Shown here piece by piece: positions 43,346 through 57,100 of a DNA stretch of 64,000 nucleotides. Each line of letters opens with the position of its first letter. Position 1 is the first letter of the stretch. This DNA is from Thalassia testudinum. Lineage: Eukaryota > Streptophyta > Magnoliopsida > Alismatales > Hydrocharitaceae. A model generated the notes under the pieces. The model ran no database searches, was not told the DNA's origin, and was given only the letters and a program-made list of their open reading frames with translations. The DNA lies in assembly GCA_037157565.1 (NCBI GenBank), contig JAZHRO010000063.1, positions 151,268,501-151,332,500 on the forward strand, read 5' to 3'. The position numbers were made by a program, and so were the translations under genes.

Positions 43346-45009
43346 AGGCGTTAAACTTAGCAAACACCTACCCTTGTATATAGCTATTTTACACCTTTCT
43401 TACTCTTGCCTTTATTTGCATATAGTGTCTACCCTTGCATTCTGAGCATACATTCATTGACACACATGTCATGCATTTCACTTCCTAGCCCGACTGTTCA
43501 CTCTGATCCTAGATCAGACTTAAAATCGTCCGCACAGAGATTGTATCTCCTCATTCCGACTTTCTTCCATCACCCAGTCTAGGATAGTGAAAAGCAGAGC
43601 ATGCATTTGCATCCACCCTTTCATTCAATGAGGACATTGAAACATTTAAGCATGGGGGGGTGTAAATGGTAAACCATTTAAACCAAAATGCAATTGTAGA
43701 CACAACTATAGTACATATAGTATTATCAAAAAATTATATACTTCAAAAAAATTGAAAAATTTTGAAAAAAAAAATTTTTGAAAAAAAATTACAAAGCTAA
43801 AAATACAAAAATAACAAATCAGAAAAATTCCAAAAATACAATAAGGGACATGTACTTCATTATCAAAGGAGGACATTCATTTCAAGAGGGGAGGGAGAGA
43901 AAGAAAAAGAAAAAGAAAGAAATGATAAGTGATCTTATAGCTAAAATAAAAAAATAATAGAATAAGTGTATATGGACATTCAACCGTTACTGGTTTGACC
44001 TGCCGGGCCATAGAAGCTTGAAACAAGCTTAGGCTTAATACACTTTGAGCCTTGACAAGATAGACCACAGTCTCTCCTAACTTTAGGTAATTCTTGTACC
44101 TGAGTCACCAGTACAGGATTCGTTGGTTTGCTTTGACTTAGGAGTCTAGGTAACCTTGGCTTACACTACACAGTGTCAGGAAAGACCACTTGAACCTAAG
44201 CCTCAACCCTTGTGTTCATTAAGGAAGGTGGAGTCCTTACCTGTGCGTGCAGGTAGACTCTTTGTCCTAATCTTTAGTTTTGTGTCTAGGAGAAGCTCTT
44301 TCCACAAAAGAAATCCACCCACCAAATACAGTGCGCTCTACCAAATAAGTTTCGGAGATATACTGTTCAAAAAAAAAAAAAAAAACAAAAAAAAAGGGTC
44401 AAGTATGTCTCCAAAAAGTTTGAAAAACTACTCTTCCACCAAAAATGTTTTCAGGGTTCAAAACAATACCCTGTTTATCCAAAAAGAAAAAAAAAAAAAA
44501 AAATCTTCTCTGAGCCACAAATACAATAAGGGTTGTGATTGAATACCATCAATTTTTGAGAGTCATCCGAAAACATGAGCTGAAGTTAGGACCAACCTAG
44601 ACTTAAAAAGAAGTGAAACCCCGGGATTGAGCCTTAGAATTCACCTGGTTAGTCCTGACTTATCACAAAGCACAGCCATAACTTCATAGCATTCTGAGTC
44701 TCTGTAAAAACCCCCTGAGTCCTGGAATTCGACTTAAGGTTTAAATATCAAGAATCCTTGTTGGTTGAGAGATGGTCTATGTCATTTAAGCCTCGAGTTC
44801 TGGTAGGTTATCCTCAGTAACCAGGTTCTCACAATGTCCAAAAACACAGTTGGTTTATTGAAAAAAAATTTTTTAGCTTAAAGATCATCATAAAACACTT
44901 AAAAATTTTTGAAAAAGAAAAAAAAGATATCTTTACACACTTACCTTGCTGATACTTAAATTGCCTTACACTTCAACAGATTGTTTGCTAAGGGACTAGC
45001 AAAACGTAA
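43346..45009 (+). other. 3' noncoding region of unit 2
   Basis: Matches the unit 1 region, with the hairpin and G-run at 43625-43660 and A-rich tracts near 43740-43950, 44369-44395 and 44484-44502. No gene is seen. Confidence 0.75.
43625..43660 (+). other. Conserved hairpin plus G-run, unit 2
   Basis: TCAATG-AGGA-CATTGA followed by AAGCATGGGGGGG, unchanged from unit 1. Confidence 0.75.
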
Positions 45010-45020
45010 GCATGGGGGTA
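45010..45020 (+). other. Polypurine tract before LTR3
   Basis: GCATGGGGGTA directly precedes the LTR3 start. Confidence 0.9.
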
Positions 45021-48000
45021 TGATGAGTGGCTACTCATCATAGCTAAAAGGCCGAAATTAAGCTAGATACTAAGCAAAACAATATCAAATTAACACATAA
45101 AAAGGGTTAAGTGTGGGAATTAAAGAAAAGACCTAAAACTTTTAATGTGTGTTAAAATCTCCTAATTAGGTCACAAAAATGAGATATTCTGAAAACTAAA
45201 GAACAAATGATGATCCATGCATCAATTGAACACATAAACAAGTTTGAAAAGACAAATCAGAAGTAAAATCAATGTCTTAAATGTTCAATTAAGCACATGT
45301 AAAAATTTGAAAGCAATTGGACATCATTTAGGCTTAGAAATAAATAGATTACAAGTAGGTCCTTCATGCATTACATTTCTACCCTTCAAAACTCCTTCTT
45401 GGACCTTTTTGCAAGCCGCAGGGACCCTTCTGTATGACTGCAGGGCCCTTCCGATTATAGTTCTTCTCACTTTTGGACCTGCACGCTATTCTTCTACCCC
45501 TTCGTTTAAGGGTCTTCCTGCAAGTTTTCCCTCATTTCAGAGAGAAGCTTGTGTTCTTCACGCGCACTATAGCACGCGAAGAACACAGCCATTCTCGACC
45601 GTCCATCGCACTTTTGATCTCGATCTGCGGCTGGAATCAAATGGAACCTTCGCGCGATTCGGTGCGTGCGTTCACCTCTCTTCCCAGATCTGATCTGACG
45701 GTCAGATCTCTCTCTTGACTCGCCGCGCGCTCTACCCATCTCATCCTCACCGCCGGCCTGATTCTGATTAACCTCACCCTTGCGGTGATCTCAGTCACTG
45801 AGCTGCTATTTAAGCACCTCAGTGGTGTCGCGCGCAGGGGATCGCTCCCTCCTACATCTCTTAGCGATCAATTCTTCCACTCCAGTCTCTCCTCCTCATC
45901 TAGACCCTGATTTCACAGCCACCGGCTGTGGAATCATCGCCTGCTCTCGACCCTCCTCGTCGCTAAGGACCTCGTAGCACCTGAGGACGACCCTGGAGTC
46001 TCACTAGCAGACTCTTCCCTCCGCTGGAGTCACCCTCCTCCTTTCTTCCTCCTTAGCCGCCGGCTAAGGACCCATAGGTCCCATTCTTCCTTTTAGTTTA
46101 GTTTTTAATTCTGCACAAGTAGTGTTAGATTTAGTTTGCAGTAGTTTAGAATAGATTTAGTTTTAATTGTTAGTGTTTAATGTTAGCTGTAGTTAGATTA
46201 GTCTTAGGAGTAGAATTAGTATTAGATCCCCTCCCTCACCTCCTCTGATCAGTCCAGATCAGAGGGGAAGAATCATCTGTTCACTATTCAATTTATCTCC
46301 CTCTTCATGTTTTATTTTTCCCATCATCCAGATTCTGATTCTTGTTTTTTTTCCTTTTAACGACGAATTTTTCACCAATCACCCACACATCCTGACCCAA
46401 TTTCAGATCTGATGGCGCACTGCCTCAGATCTGAAAGTGGCGTCACAAGCACCATTTGGGGCTTCTCACTCATTCCATTTGTTTCATAAAAGCCCCTCTG
46501 TTTTAAATGGATTGCCTCAGTTTGTCAGAGCACTTTTGATCTGGATTTTAAAGGATTTTTACTCTCTGAAATGTTTTGACAGATCTGACAAATTGAAAGA
46601 ATTTTTGGTTTTCATTGTAGGCAAGGATTCTGAGAAGTTCTCTAGTGACACAGAACCAATCAGAAGAGCCTTTCATAATTCTGTTTATACCTTGTTTTGA
46701 ATGCATTCGCCAGCTTCCATTAAATTTCCTTAATGCATTCTTAGTCTCTTTTTGCTATTTCAGAACTGCCATGCACTATTTGTGTTGATGATCATTTCTG
46801 TATGGTGATTCTCTAACCTAAGGAGTTTTCCATACTCCTTCAGGTTGCAAGAAACTGGGATTGTGTTTCTTTGGTTTTAATTGATTGAGCTAAGTCTTCC
46901 TTCATGCTGTCTATGGCATTAGGAAGACTAACTCAATGCCATTTGCTGTTTTGATCTGAAAGGATGCTTCTGCTAAGTTTGTTTTCTAATGAGTGTTTGA
47001 GCTGAATTTACATGAGATTTTCGTGAGATTTAAACCCCTTTCAGATTTGGATTTCAACTCTGTAAATTGTAGTTTGTTTTGAATTTTATCTTACTCCCAG
47101 TTATACAGCAACATGCTGCATATAGCAGCTACATTCCCCTCTTCTCTAAACTCCCTTCTTCTCTAAATTTCCCTCTTCTCTGTAGAATACTTCCCCCCTC
47201 TTCAAGTGGACTAACTGCAGCAGCAGTTAGCCATTTGACAGTGGCTTAAGCCACTGCCACTGCAAATAACACTAAAACAGCACATTGTTCTCTTCTCCAT
47301 ATCCTCTGACAGTAGCTGAAGCTGCTGCCTAAACTCAAATAAAAAAAAAAATCAATCAACTCTAATTCCCTAACTTTATACAAAAGCCTAATGGCATAGA
47401 CTTATTTTAAAACTGTAAATACACCCATTCATAGTATTATAACTATAACTATAGCATATCAGTTAGATACATAGTTATACTGTAAATATGTATAAAACCT
47501 GTACAGAAATTCGTATACATATGTAATCTATGTAAAAATATGTATATATACTAATCTAGTATGAATGTATCTACTGATCTATGTATATATATATGTACAG
47601 ATTTATATTTACTGATTTAGTAGCTAAGTTAATAGGTTAGAGCAATAATCAAGTAAATAAACCTATAAACTAGGGAATATATATATATATATGTATATAT
47701 TAAGTAATTTAAGTTAGTCAAAGTATAACTATACCTAGTATAACTTACTGTAACTTAGTTTTAATTATAAACTACACAGAATTGCTATTTTAGCCTAAAT
47801 AAAACATAAATAAATTCGTAAAAATACAATAAAAATATGTATTAAATACTTAAGTATGTAAGTTAAAACTGTTTAAGGTCAATTAGACCATTTACTAATT
47901 ATTTTATAAGTAATTAACTATTTAATCACCTAAATCAACCTGTATAATCAGCCTAGTTTAGCGAATTTATTTATATAGTAAATATATTTAAAATTCAAAA

Positions 48001-49222
48001 TTAATTAATCAATTATGTAGTATTATGTAAATATTTTATTTACCATATTTTATTTTATTTTTTTTAATAATTTATGGCCCCCAAATCGAGGGCCAAAAAC
48101 GCGCACAGACGCAGCTGCGTCTGGTTTCCAGCGCACGATGTGGCGCTGGAATAGCGCCACATCGTGGGCTGCAAACGAAACGCAGCATATAAATATAATT
48201 TATGTTATAACCTTACCAGTCGTCATGGCGCCGGGCGCCCGAAACTTCACCTGTTCCGTCTGATCCGATAACCCGATTCTGATATGTGCTGAATACTGAA
48301 TGCGTGATTCCTGTGTGGGGCTGGGAGCCCGAGCATGTGCGAACTTGTTGAAGGCGTTGGGCTGAGGCCCTGCGCTGATACGAAAACGTAACTAAGCACC
48401 TAATCTGAGATTAGGGCGCGCTTAGTAGAGGTCTGGTCCCACCCTAAGGGTGCTGTGTATCCCTCGAAAAGCGCGCCCGCTAATTAAACACATTTTACAC
48501 TAAGGACTCCACCGCAGCCTCTGAAAGACTACACAGAACAAAATGAAAGGACAGACGACTTAAAAAAAAAAGAGATAACACGAGATAACAACAGAAAAGA
48601 CTCTGTACATATGTAAAATTAAACCCACATAATTACTAACAGAATAAAACGACACTATAAATGTCGCTAAAGACCTCAGTTTGCTTCTTTAGGTTGTATA
48701 TAGTGTTTCCTGAGATTTAGCGACGTTTATATCTGTCACTAAAACTGATATATATGTCACTATAAATAAATGACTAGTAAGTTAAGTTTTTACACCATGG
48801 TATCCTAATGGAGTATGAACTAACATATTAGTGTTAATAGTATAACTTGTAAATACATAGTTTAGAGTATAATAATAGATTGTTTGATGCTTGTTCATAG
48901 TTAGCATTTTTGCAAGCACTTCTTAGTAACTATGTAAACAAAACATTCATTCATTCTTTAAATGTAAAGTTTCTTTTTGAATAAGAAAACAATTTTGGAG
49001 ATAATCAAAGAGTGACCGAATTAAATTCAATAAATTGCCTCCCAGAGAACGACCTGGAACAAAACCAGTAAAAATTAGATAAATAAGCAAATGATAATAA
49101 TGGTTGTAATGACTGGAACTCACCCATACTCACCACTATAAGACATCCTTAATGTTATATTATACACCCTATACTACAACGACATAATCAACAATTATTA
49201 CCAACAATCATTTTCACCATCA
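45021..49222 (+). repeat. LTR3 of the element A array
   Basis: It shares G at 45692 with LTR4 (54838), where LTR1 and LTR2 have C, but ends CACCATCA like LTR1 and LTR2. It therefore starts like LTR4 and ends like LTR1. It serves units 2 and 3. Confidence 0.95.
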
Positions 49223-49228
49223 TTATTT

Positions 49229-49246
49229 TGGCGCCGTTGCCGGGGA
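49229..49246 (+). other. Primer binding site, unit 3 (tRNA-Asp)
   Basis: Identical to the sites of units 1 and 2, six bases after the end of LTR3. Confidence 0.95.
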
Positions 49247-50344
49247 GGCAACGCTCTTTGCACCAAAATTTTCTTTTTATTCTTTTGTATATAGAAATTC
49301 TTCATTCATTCATTATAATTGCTTTTAGTTTCCATTGAATTAATTGTGTATACATTCCTTTATTCTTTTACTAATCATTTGTTTTTTCCACAGCACTTGA
49401 GGAGGAGTGTCGTCTTCCTGGTGGAGTCGCTGCGCTCCAGATCCGTCTTCCTGGCGGAGTTTTGCCTCGAAGTCGCTGTAGGATTTTAGTATTAGTTTTA
49501 ATATAGATAGTTTTAGGTTTATTGATTAGGAGCAATTGTTAGTCATAAGTTGTGAGAGCTTGTTCTCACACAATTTTTGTAATAATTCTGGACTATCTGG
49601 ACTTTATTTCTTTATCTTCTTAATTTCTTTCCTTACTTTTGAATTGCATATAAAATTTTTCAGAAAAAAAAGAAAAAATCAAAAAGACCTCATACTTATC
49701 TAGCAGCAGCATAACCTCAGGCATCCATTTTTAGGATTGCATTTCATTCCTGCTAGATTTTAATTCAAGTCAAATCTGCATTAGAAGATTGCTGGAGTCA
49801 GGTACGCATTTCTTACCTAACTCTAACTCCTGCCATATTTGCATTTGACTTAAAATTAAAGAAGACCACTACTTGTTCTGAATTTAGTAAAAAGTGAAAC
49901 GAGCAGCATAGAAAACACATTTTAATCACTTCAATCAAAAAGGAGATAGCAAAATTGGGTGAAACCATGTTTGAGATTTTAATCGCCTTGTGTTGAATGT
50001 TATCGTGCACACAGCACGATCACTTAAGGCCACAATACACGGGTTTCTACCTCATCTTTCTGCAACCACAGGATCTGGATCTGCACGCTCAGTCTAATCC
50101 AGATTCCCAGTGGATTCTAGAGGTCTGCACTTCGCTAGGTTTATCTTAGGATACGTACAATTGCTTGAAACAATTGTTTGCGTATAACATACTTTGCGTA
50201 GCAGCCTCTAGGAAAAATTTTCTCCGATTCATCTCGATTGATTGGTCTTCTTGAATTGAGATTTTATTGGGATTCTTCTGTTTTATTGTGAACGTTAAAA
50301 ATTTTTTCCCATTGAGTTGGATCGAATTAGAGTAAACGGGATTT

Positions 50345-50382
<38 letters not shown>

Positions 50383-50388
50383 AACTCA
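49247..50388 (+). other. Leader of unit 3, ending in a 35-base A run
   Basis: Near-identical to the other leaders. With 35 A, the frame upstream of gag is open back to 50317, but that extension would start at TTG and encode poly-lysine, so it is not taken as coding. Confidence 0.85.
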
Positions 50389-52317
50389 ATGGAAGGTAGG
50401 AGATCCCAAAACCCAGAACTTGTACTCCCCTTGGGTACTGCTACCCAAGCTACTGCATCATCTTCTTTGCCTTCCACTTCTAATCCCTTACCTCCTGAGT
50501 CTCAAAATACTTTCCACAATCCCCCTCGCCAAGAGGATGATCTTGATTCTTCACACTTTGAGGATTTTGAAGAACTTCCTCCAGACTTAGTTGCACATCC
50601 TCTACCACAGCAACCACCTATCCCTAGGTTCCAACCTCCACCTTATCCTAATCATCCTAATCCACCCCCGGAGAGAGGACCTATGCCTCATCTTCAGCAC
50701 CTTTTCGATACACAACTACAAATGAATACCTTAACCCAACAGGTGCAACAGCTTGCTCAAGCTGTAAATCTATTAGCTAACCCCCAACCACAACCACTTC
50801 AACCTAGAAATCCTCAGGCACCACCCCAACCCCATAGACCTCAACTACGAGATTATTATAATCCCGCAGTTGCCCAACCAATGCCTGTGGTACGTTATCC
50901 CAATGGGGGTCGTGCTGCTGAACTGAAGCCGAACATTATAGCACTCATTCCTCACTTCCATGGACTTGCTTCTGAGGACCCTTTTCAGCATTTAGAGGAG
51001 CTGAAGAATCTTGCCCAAACTTTGGGTCCGCAAGGACATGATCAGCACACGCTTTTGATGAAAATGTTCTCCTTTTCATTAAAAGATAAGGCAGCCTTTT
51101 GGTTTAGAACACTTGCACGGACTACACCTATAGATTCCTGGGCTTCTTTAGAACATGAGTTCTTAAAGAAGTACTTTCCTGTAGGCCGCACTAATGCCTT
51201 AAGGCGTGCCATCACCACCTTCACCCAGAATTTAGGAGAACCTATGCACGAGGCTTGGGAGAGATTCCATGAGCTTTTGAGAAAATGTCCCCACCATGGT
51301 GTCCCACGCTGGCAACAGGTTCAGATCTTCTACCATGGGCTCCATGATGACACACGGAATTTTGTAGATGCCGCTTGTGGAGGCAATTTCCTGTGTCGGG
51401 ACGAGGACTCAGCCTTTGAGCTCTTTGAAGGCATGGCCGAAAACTCTATTAACAATACTTCAATGAGCGTGTTTAATAGAAAGTCCTCACATTCCCACTC
51501 ACACACGGGGGTACATGAAGCCCAATCCAGTAGCAAAGACTTAGAGATAGTGGCTAGTCAACTGGATAAAGTGGGTTTAATCGAGAAGAAAGTAGATGAA
51601 GTATGGAAATTTCTCTCAAAACACCCATCTTCTTCTTCTCAGTCACCAGCACAAAACACTTCTTCTCAGTTTCCCACAGGGAGGGAAACTGTGAATAACC
51701 TTTCTGTGACACAAACTGCATTACCGGATTTTCCATTTCCATATCCTTCACCGGTTGGAGGAACCCTTGTTCCTCCCTTCACTGACTTCCCTGCACCTTC
51801 TGGAGCTTCGGAGGAGCTTCATGCCATTCACAATGATCCTTTCACACAAACCTATAACCCTGGATGGCGTAATCATCCAAATTTCTCGTGGTCGGGAAAT
51901 TCACAGAGACCTCCTTTTCAACAACCTTCTGCACCACCATTACACAACCCGATCCGAGCACCACCTCCACAATCACACGGATATCCACCGCATACCTACC
52001 AGCAACCCCAACCCAGGCCCACCCAATACTCTCAATCTGGGCCTACACGAGATGACCAGTTGGGGTCTATCATGAAAGCTCTTGCTGATATGCAACAACA
52101 GAATATTGCTATGCAGCAGAGACAGGACGCGGCCTTAGCTGAGATGAGAGCCCAGCTATCACACTTGACGGAGTCCCGTCAACCACATTCACTCCCATCC
52201 CAAGCACAACCCAACCCTAGGAACATACCTGCTCAAAGGTATGTCCAACCTAGACCAGCACTGCAAAACCAAACACATGACATTTCACAACCAGTGCATA
52301 ACACTGAATCAACATGA
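50389..52317 (+). CDS. gag: gag of element A, unit 3, intact (642 aa)
   Basis: The start at 50389 was chosen because it is the ATG shared with units 1 and 2. The longer open frame from 50317 depends on the A-run length and lacks an ATG. Domain order and length equal the other units, with Glu near residue 40 as in unit 2. No disabling change is present. Confidence 0.93.
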   Translation: MEGRRSQNPELVLPLGTATQATASSSLPSTSNPLPPESQNTFHNPPRQEDDLDSSHFEDFEELPPDLVAHPLPQQPPIPRFQPPPYPNHPNPPPERGPMPHLQHLFDTQLQMNTLTQQVQQLAQAVNLLANPQPQPLQPRNPQAPPQPHRPQLRDYYNPAVAQPMPVVRYPNGGRAAELKPNIIALIPHFHGLASEDPFQHLEELKNLAQTLGPQGHDQHTLLMKMFSFSLKDKAAFWFRTLARTTPIDSWASLEHEFLKKYFPVGRTNALRRAITTFTQNLGEPMHEAWERFHELLRKCPHHGVPRWQQVQIFYHGLHDDTRNFVDAACGGNFLCRDEDSAFELFEGMAENSINNTSMSVFNRKSSHSHSHTGVHEAQSSSKDLEIVASQLDKVGLIEKKVDEVWKFLSKHPSSSSQSPAQNTSSQFPTGRETVNNLSVTQTALPDFPFPYPSPVGGTLVPPFTDFPAPSGASEELHAIHNDPFTQTYNPGWRNHPNFSWSGNSQRPPFQQPSAPPLHNPIRAPPPQSHGYPPHTYQQPQPRPTQYSQSGPTRDDQLGSIMKALADMQQQNIAMQQRQDAALAEMRAQLSHLTESRQPHSLPSQAQPNPRNIPAQRYVQPRPALQNQTHDISQPVHNTEST

Positions 52318-52493
52318 TCTTGAGATTATTTGATAATGGAGCCATTGAGATCACTGAACTTGACAAATCTGAACCCTTTATTGATAATGGACAAAGACTG
52401 AAACCTTTCATTGAGCCGCATGATCTCAGACTTGTCAATTCCACCATTTCGCTCCTACATTTTGAGCTACCAACTAAGTTTTCGCCTAGCTGA
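52314..52493 (+). CDS. Integrase C-terminal remnant ORF (59 aa), unit 3
   Basis: Same ATGA overlap with the gag stop. One private change (ATT at about 52343) replaces Val by Ile in the NGAV stretch, giving the residue found in element B at this place. Confidence 0.55.
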   Translation: MILRLFDNGAIEITELDKSEPFIDNGQRLKPFIEPHDLRLVNSTISLLHFELPTKFSPS

Positions 52494-54155
52494 AGGCGTT
52501 AAACTTAGCAAACACCTACCCTTGTATATAGCTATTTTACACCTTTCTTACTCTTGCCTTTATTTGCATATAGTGTCTACCCTTGCATTCTGAGCATACA
52601 TTCATTGACACACATGTCATGCATTTCACTTCCTAGCCCGACTGTTCACTCTGATCCTAGATCAGACTTAAAATCGTCCGCACAGAGATTGTATCTCCTC
52701 ATTCCGACTTTCTTCCATCACCCAGTCTAGGATAGTGAAAAGCAGAGCATGCATTTGCATCCACCCTTTCATTCAATGAGGACATTGAAACATTTAAGCA
52801 TGGGGGGGTGTAAATGGTAAACCATTTAAACCAAAATGCAATTGTAGACACAACTATAGTACATATAGTATTATCAAAAAATTATATACTTCAAAAAAAT
52901 TGAAAAATTTTGAAAAAAAAAATTTTTGAAAAAAATTACAAAGCTAAAAATACAAAAATAACAAATCAGAAAAATTCCAAAAATACAATAAGGGACATGT
53001 ACTTCATTATCAAAGGAGGACATTCATTTCAAGAGGGGAGGGAGAGAAAGAAAAAGAAAAAGAAAGAAATGATAAGTGATCTTATAGCTAAAATAAAAAA
53101 ATAATAGAATAAGTGTATATGGACATTCAACCGTTACTGGTTTGACCTGCCGGGCCATAGAAGCTTGAAACAAGCTTAGGCTTAATACACTTTGAGCCTT
53201 GACAAGATAGACCACAGTCTCTCCTAACTTTAGGTAATTCTTGTACCTGAGTCACCAGTACAGGATTCGTTGGTTTGCTTTGACTTAGGAGTCTAGGTAA
53301 CCTTGGCTTACACTACACAGTGTCAGGAAAGACCACTTGAACCTAAGCCTCAACCCTTGTGTTCATTAAGGAAGGTGGAGTCCTTACCTGTGCGTGCAGG
53401 TAGACTCTTTGTCCTAATCTTTAGTTTTGTGTCTAGGAGAAGCTCTTTCCACAAAAGAAATCCACCCACCAAATACAGTGCGCTCTACCAAATAAGTTTC
53501 GGAGATATACTGTTCAAAAAAAAAAAAAAAAAAAAAAAAAAGGGTCAAGTATGTCTCCAAAAAGTTTGAAAAACTACTCTTCCACCAAAAATGTTTTCAG
53601 GGTTCAAAACAATACCCTGTTTATCCAAAAAGAAAAAAAAAAAAAAAAATCTTCTCTGAGCCACAAATACAATAAGGGTTGTGATTGAATACCATCAATT
53701 TTTGAGAGTCATCCGAAAACATGAGCTGAAGTTAGGACCAACCTAGACTTAAAAAGAAGTGAAACCCCGGGATTGAGCCTTAGAATTCACCTGGTTAGTC
53801 CTGACTTATCACAAAGCACAGCCATAACTTCATAGCATTCTGAGTCTCTGTAAAAACCCCCTGAGTCCTGGAATTCGACTTAAGGTTTAAATATCAAGAA
53901 TCCTTGTTGGTTGAGAGATGGTCTATGTCATTTAAGCCTCGAGTTCTGGTAGGTTATCCTCAGTAACCAGGTTCTCACAATGTCCAAAAACACAGTTGGT
54001 TTATTGAAAAAAAATTTTTTAGCTTAAAGATCATCATAAAACACTTAAAAATTTTTGAAAAAGAAAAAAAAGATATCTTTACACACTTACCTTGCTGATA
54101 CTTAAATTGCCTTACACTTCAACAGATTGTTTGCTAAGGGACTAGCAAAACGTAA
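52494..54155 (+). other. 3' noncoding region of unit 3
   Basis: Matches the other units. The A tract at 53516-53541 is uninterrupted here, where units 1 and 2 have a C. The hairpin and G-run are at 52773-52808. No gene is seen. Confidence 0.75.
52773..52808 (+). other. Conserved hairpin plus G-run, unit 3
   Basis: TCAATG-AGGA-CATTGA followed by AAGCATGGGGGGG, unchanged from units 1 and 2. Confidence 0.75.
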
Positions 54156-54166
54156 GCATGGGGGTA
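54156..54166 (+). other. Polypurine tract before LTR4
   Basis: GCATGGGGGTA directly precedes the LTR4 start. Confidence 0.9.
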
Positions 54167-57100
54167 TGATGAGTGGCTACTCATCATAGCTAAAAGGCCG
54201 AAATTAAGCTAGATACTAAGCAAAACAATATCAAATTAACACATAAAAAGGGTTAAGTGTGGGAATTAAAGAAAAGACCTAAAACTTTTAATGTGTGTTA
54301 AAATCTCCTAATTAGGTCACAAAAATGAGATATTCTGAAAACTAAAGAACAAATGATGATCCATGCATCAATTGAACACATAAACAAGTTTGAAAAGACA
54401 AATCAGAAGTAAAATCAATGTCTTAAATGTTCAATTAAGCACATGTAAAAATTTGAAAGCAATTGGACATCATTTAGGCTTAGAAATAAATAGATTACAA
54501 GTAGGTCCTTCATGCATTACATTTCTACCCTTCAAAACTCCTTCTTGGACCTTTTTGCAAGCCGCAGGGACCCTTCTGTATGACTGCAGGGCCCTTCCGA
54601 TTATAGTTCTTCTCACTTTTGGACCTGCACGCTATTCTTCTACCCCTTCGTTTAAGGGTCTTCCTGCAAGTTTTCCCTCATTTCAGAGAGAAGCTTGTGT
54701 TCTTCACGCGCACTATAGCACGCGAAGAACACAGCCATTCTCGACCGTCCATCGCACTTTTGATCTCGATCTGCGGCTGGAATCAAATGGAACCTTCGCG
54801 CGATTCGGTGCGTGCGTTCACCTCTCTTCCCAGATCTGATCTGACGGTCAGATCTCTCTCTTGACTCGCCGCGCGCTCTACCCATCTCATCCTCACCGCC
54901 GGCCTGATTCTGATTAACCTCACCCTTGCGGTGATCTCAGTCACTGAGCTGCTATTTAAGCACCTCAGTGGTGTCGCGCGCAGGGGATCGCTCCCTCCTA
55001 CATCTCTTAGCGATCAATTCTTCCACTCCAGTCTCTCCTCCTCATCTAGACCCTGATTTCACAGCCACCGGCTGTGGAATCATCGCCTGCTCTCGACCCT
55101 CCTCGTCGCTAAGGACCTCGTAGCACCTGAGGACGACCCTGGAGTCTCACTAGCAGACTCTTCCCTCCGCTGGAGTCACCCTCCTCCTTTCTTCCTCCTT
55201 AGCCGCCGGCTAAGGACCCATAGGTCCCATTCTTCCTTTTAGTTTAGTTTTTAATTCTGCACAAGTAGTGTTAGATTTAGTTTGCAGTAGTTTAGAATAG
55301 ATTTAGTTTTAATTGTTAGTGTTTAATGTTAGCTGTAGTTAGATTAGTCTTAGGAGTAGAATTAGTATTAGATCCCCTCCCTCACCTCCTCTGATCAGTC
55401 CAGATCAGAGGGGAAGAATCATCTGTTCACTATTCAATTTATCTCCCTCTTCATGTTTTATTTTTCCCATCATCCAGATTCTGATTCTTGTTTTTTTTCC
55501 TTTTAACGACGAATTTTTCACCAATCACCCACACATCCTGACCCAATTTCAGATCTGATGGCGCACTGCCTCAGATCTGAAAGTGGCGTCACAAGCACCA
55601 TTTGGGGCTTCTCACTCATTCCATTTGTTTCATAAAAGCCCCTCTGTTTTAAATGGATTGCCTCAGTTTGTCAGAGCACTTTTGATCTGGATTTTAAAGG
55701 ATTTTTACTCTCTGAAATGTTTTGACAGATCTGACAAATTGAAAGAATTTTTGGTTTTCATTGTAGGCAAGGATTCTGAGAAGTTCTCTAGTGACACAGA
55801 ACCAATCAGAAGAGCCTTTCATAATTCTGTTTATACCTTGTTTTGAATGCATTCGCCAGCTTCCATTAAATTTCCTTAATGCATTCTTAGTCTCTTTTTG
55901 CTATTTCAGAACTGCCATGCACTATTTGTGTTGATGATCATTTCTGTATGGTGATTCTCTAACCTAAGGAGTTTTCCATACTCCTTCAGGTTGCAAGAAA
56001 CTGGGATTGTGTTTCTTTGGTTTTAATTGATTGAGCTAAGTCTTCCTTCATGCTGTCTATGGCATTAGGAAGACTAACTCAATGCCATTTGCTGTTTTGA
56101 TCTGAAAGGATGCTTCTGCTAAGTTTGTTTTCTAATGAGTGTTTGAGCTGAATTTACATGAGATTTTCGTGAGATTTAAACCCCTTTCAGATTTGGATTT
56201 CAACTCTGTAAATTGTAGTTTGTTTTGAATTTTATCTTACTCCCAGTTATACAGCAACATGCTGCATATAGCAGCTACATTCCCCTCTTCTCTAAACTCC
56301 CTTCTTCTCTAAATTTCCCTCTTCTCTGTAGAATACTTCCCCCCTCTTCAAGTGGACTAACTGCAGCAGCAGTTAGCCATTTGACAGTGGCTTAAGCCAC
56401 TGCCACTGCAAATAACACTAAAACAGCACATTGTTCTCTTCTCCATATCCTCTGACAGTAGCTGAAGCTGCTGCCTAAACTCAAATAAAAAAAAAAATCA
56501 ATCAACTCTAATTCCCTAACTTTATACAAAAGCCTAATGGCATAGACTTATTTTAAAACTGTAAATACACCCATTCATAGTATTATAACTATAACTATAG
56601 CATATCAGTTAGATACATAGTTATACTGTAAATATGTATAAAACCTGTACAGAAATTCGTATACATATGTAATCTATGTAAAAATATGTATATATACTAA
56701 TCTAGTATGAATGTATCTACTGATCTATGTATATATATATGTACAGATTTATATTTACTGATTTAGTAGCTAAGTTAATAGGTTAGAGCAATAATCAAGT
56801 AAATAAACCTATAAACTAGGGAATATATATATATATATGTATATATTAAGTAATTTAAGTTAGTCAAAGTATAACTATACCTAGTATAACTTACTGTAAC
56901 TTAGTTTTAATTATAAACTACACAGAATTGCTATTTTAGCCTAAATAAAACATAAATAAATTCGTAAAAATACAATAAAAATATGTATTAAATACTTAAG
57001 TATGTAAGTTAAAACTGTTTAAGGTCAATTAGACCATTTACTAATTATTTTATAAGTAATTAACTATTTAATCACCTAAATCAACCTGTATAATCAGCCT

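Noticed and set aside
50317..50388. N-terminal extension of gag in unit 3 with a poly-lysine stretch
   Set aside because: It begins at TTG and exists only because the A run is 35 long there; units 1 and 2 put it out of frame.
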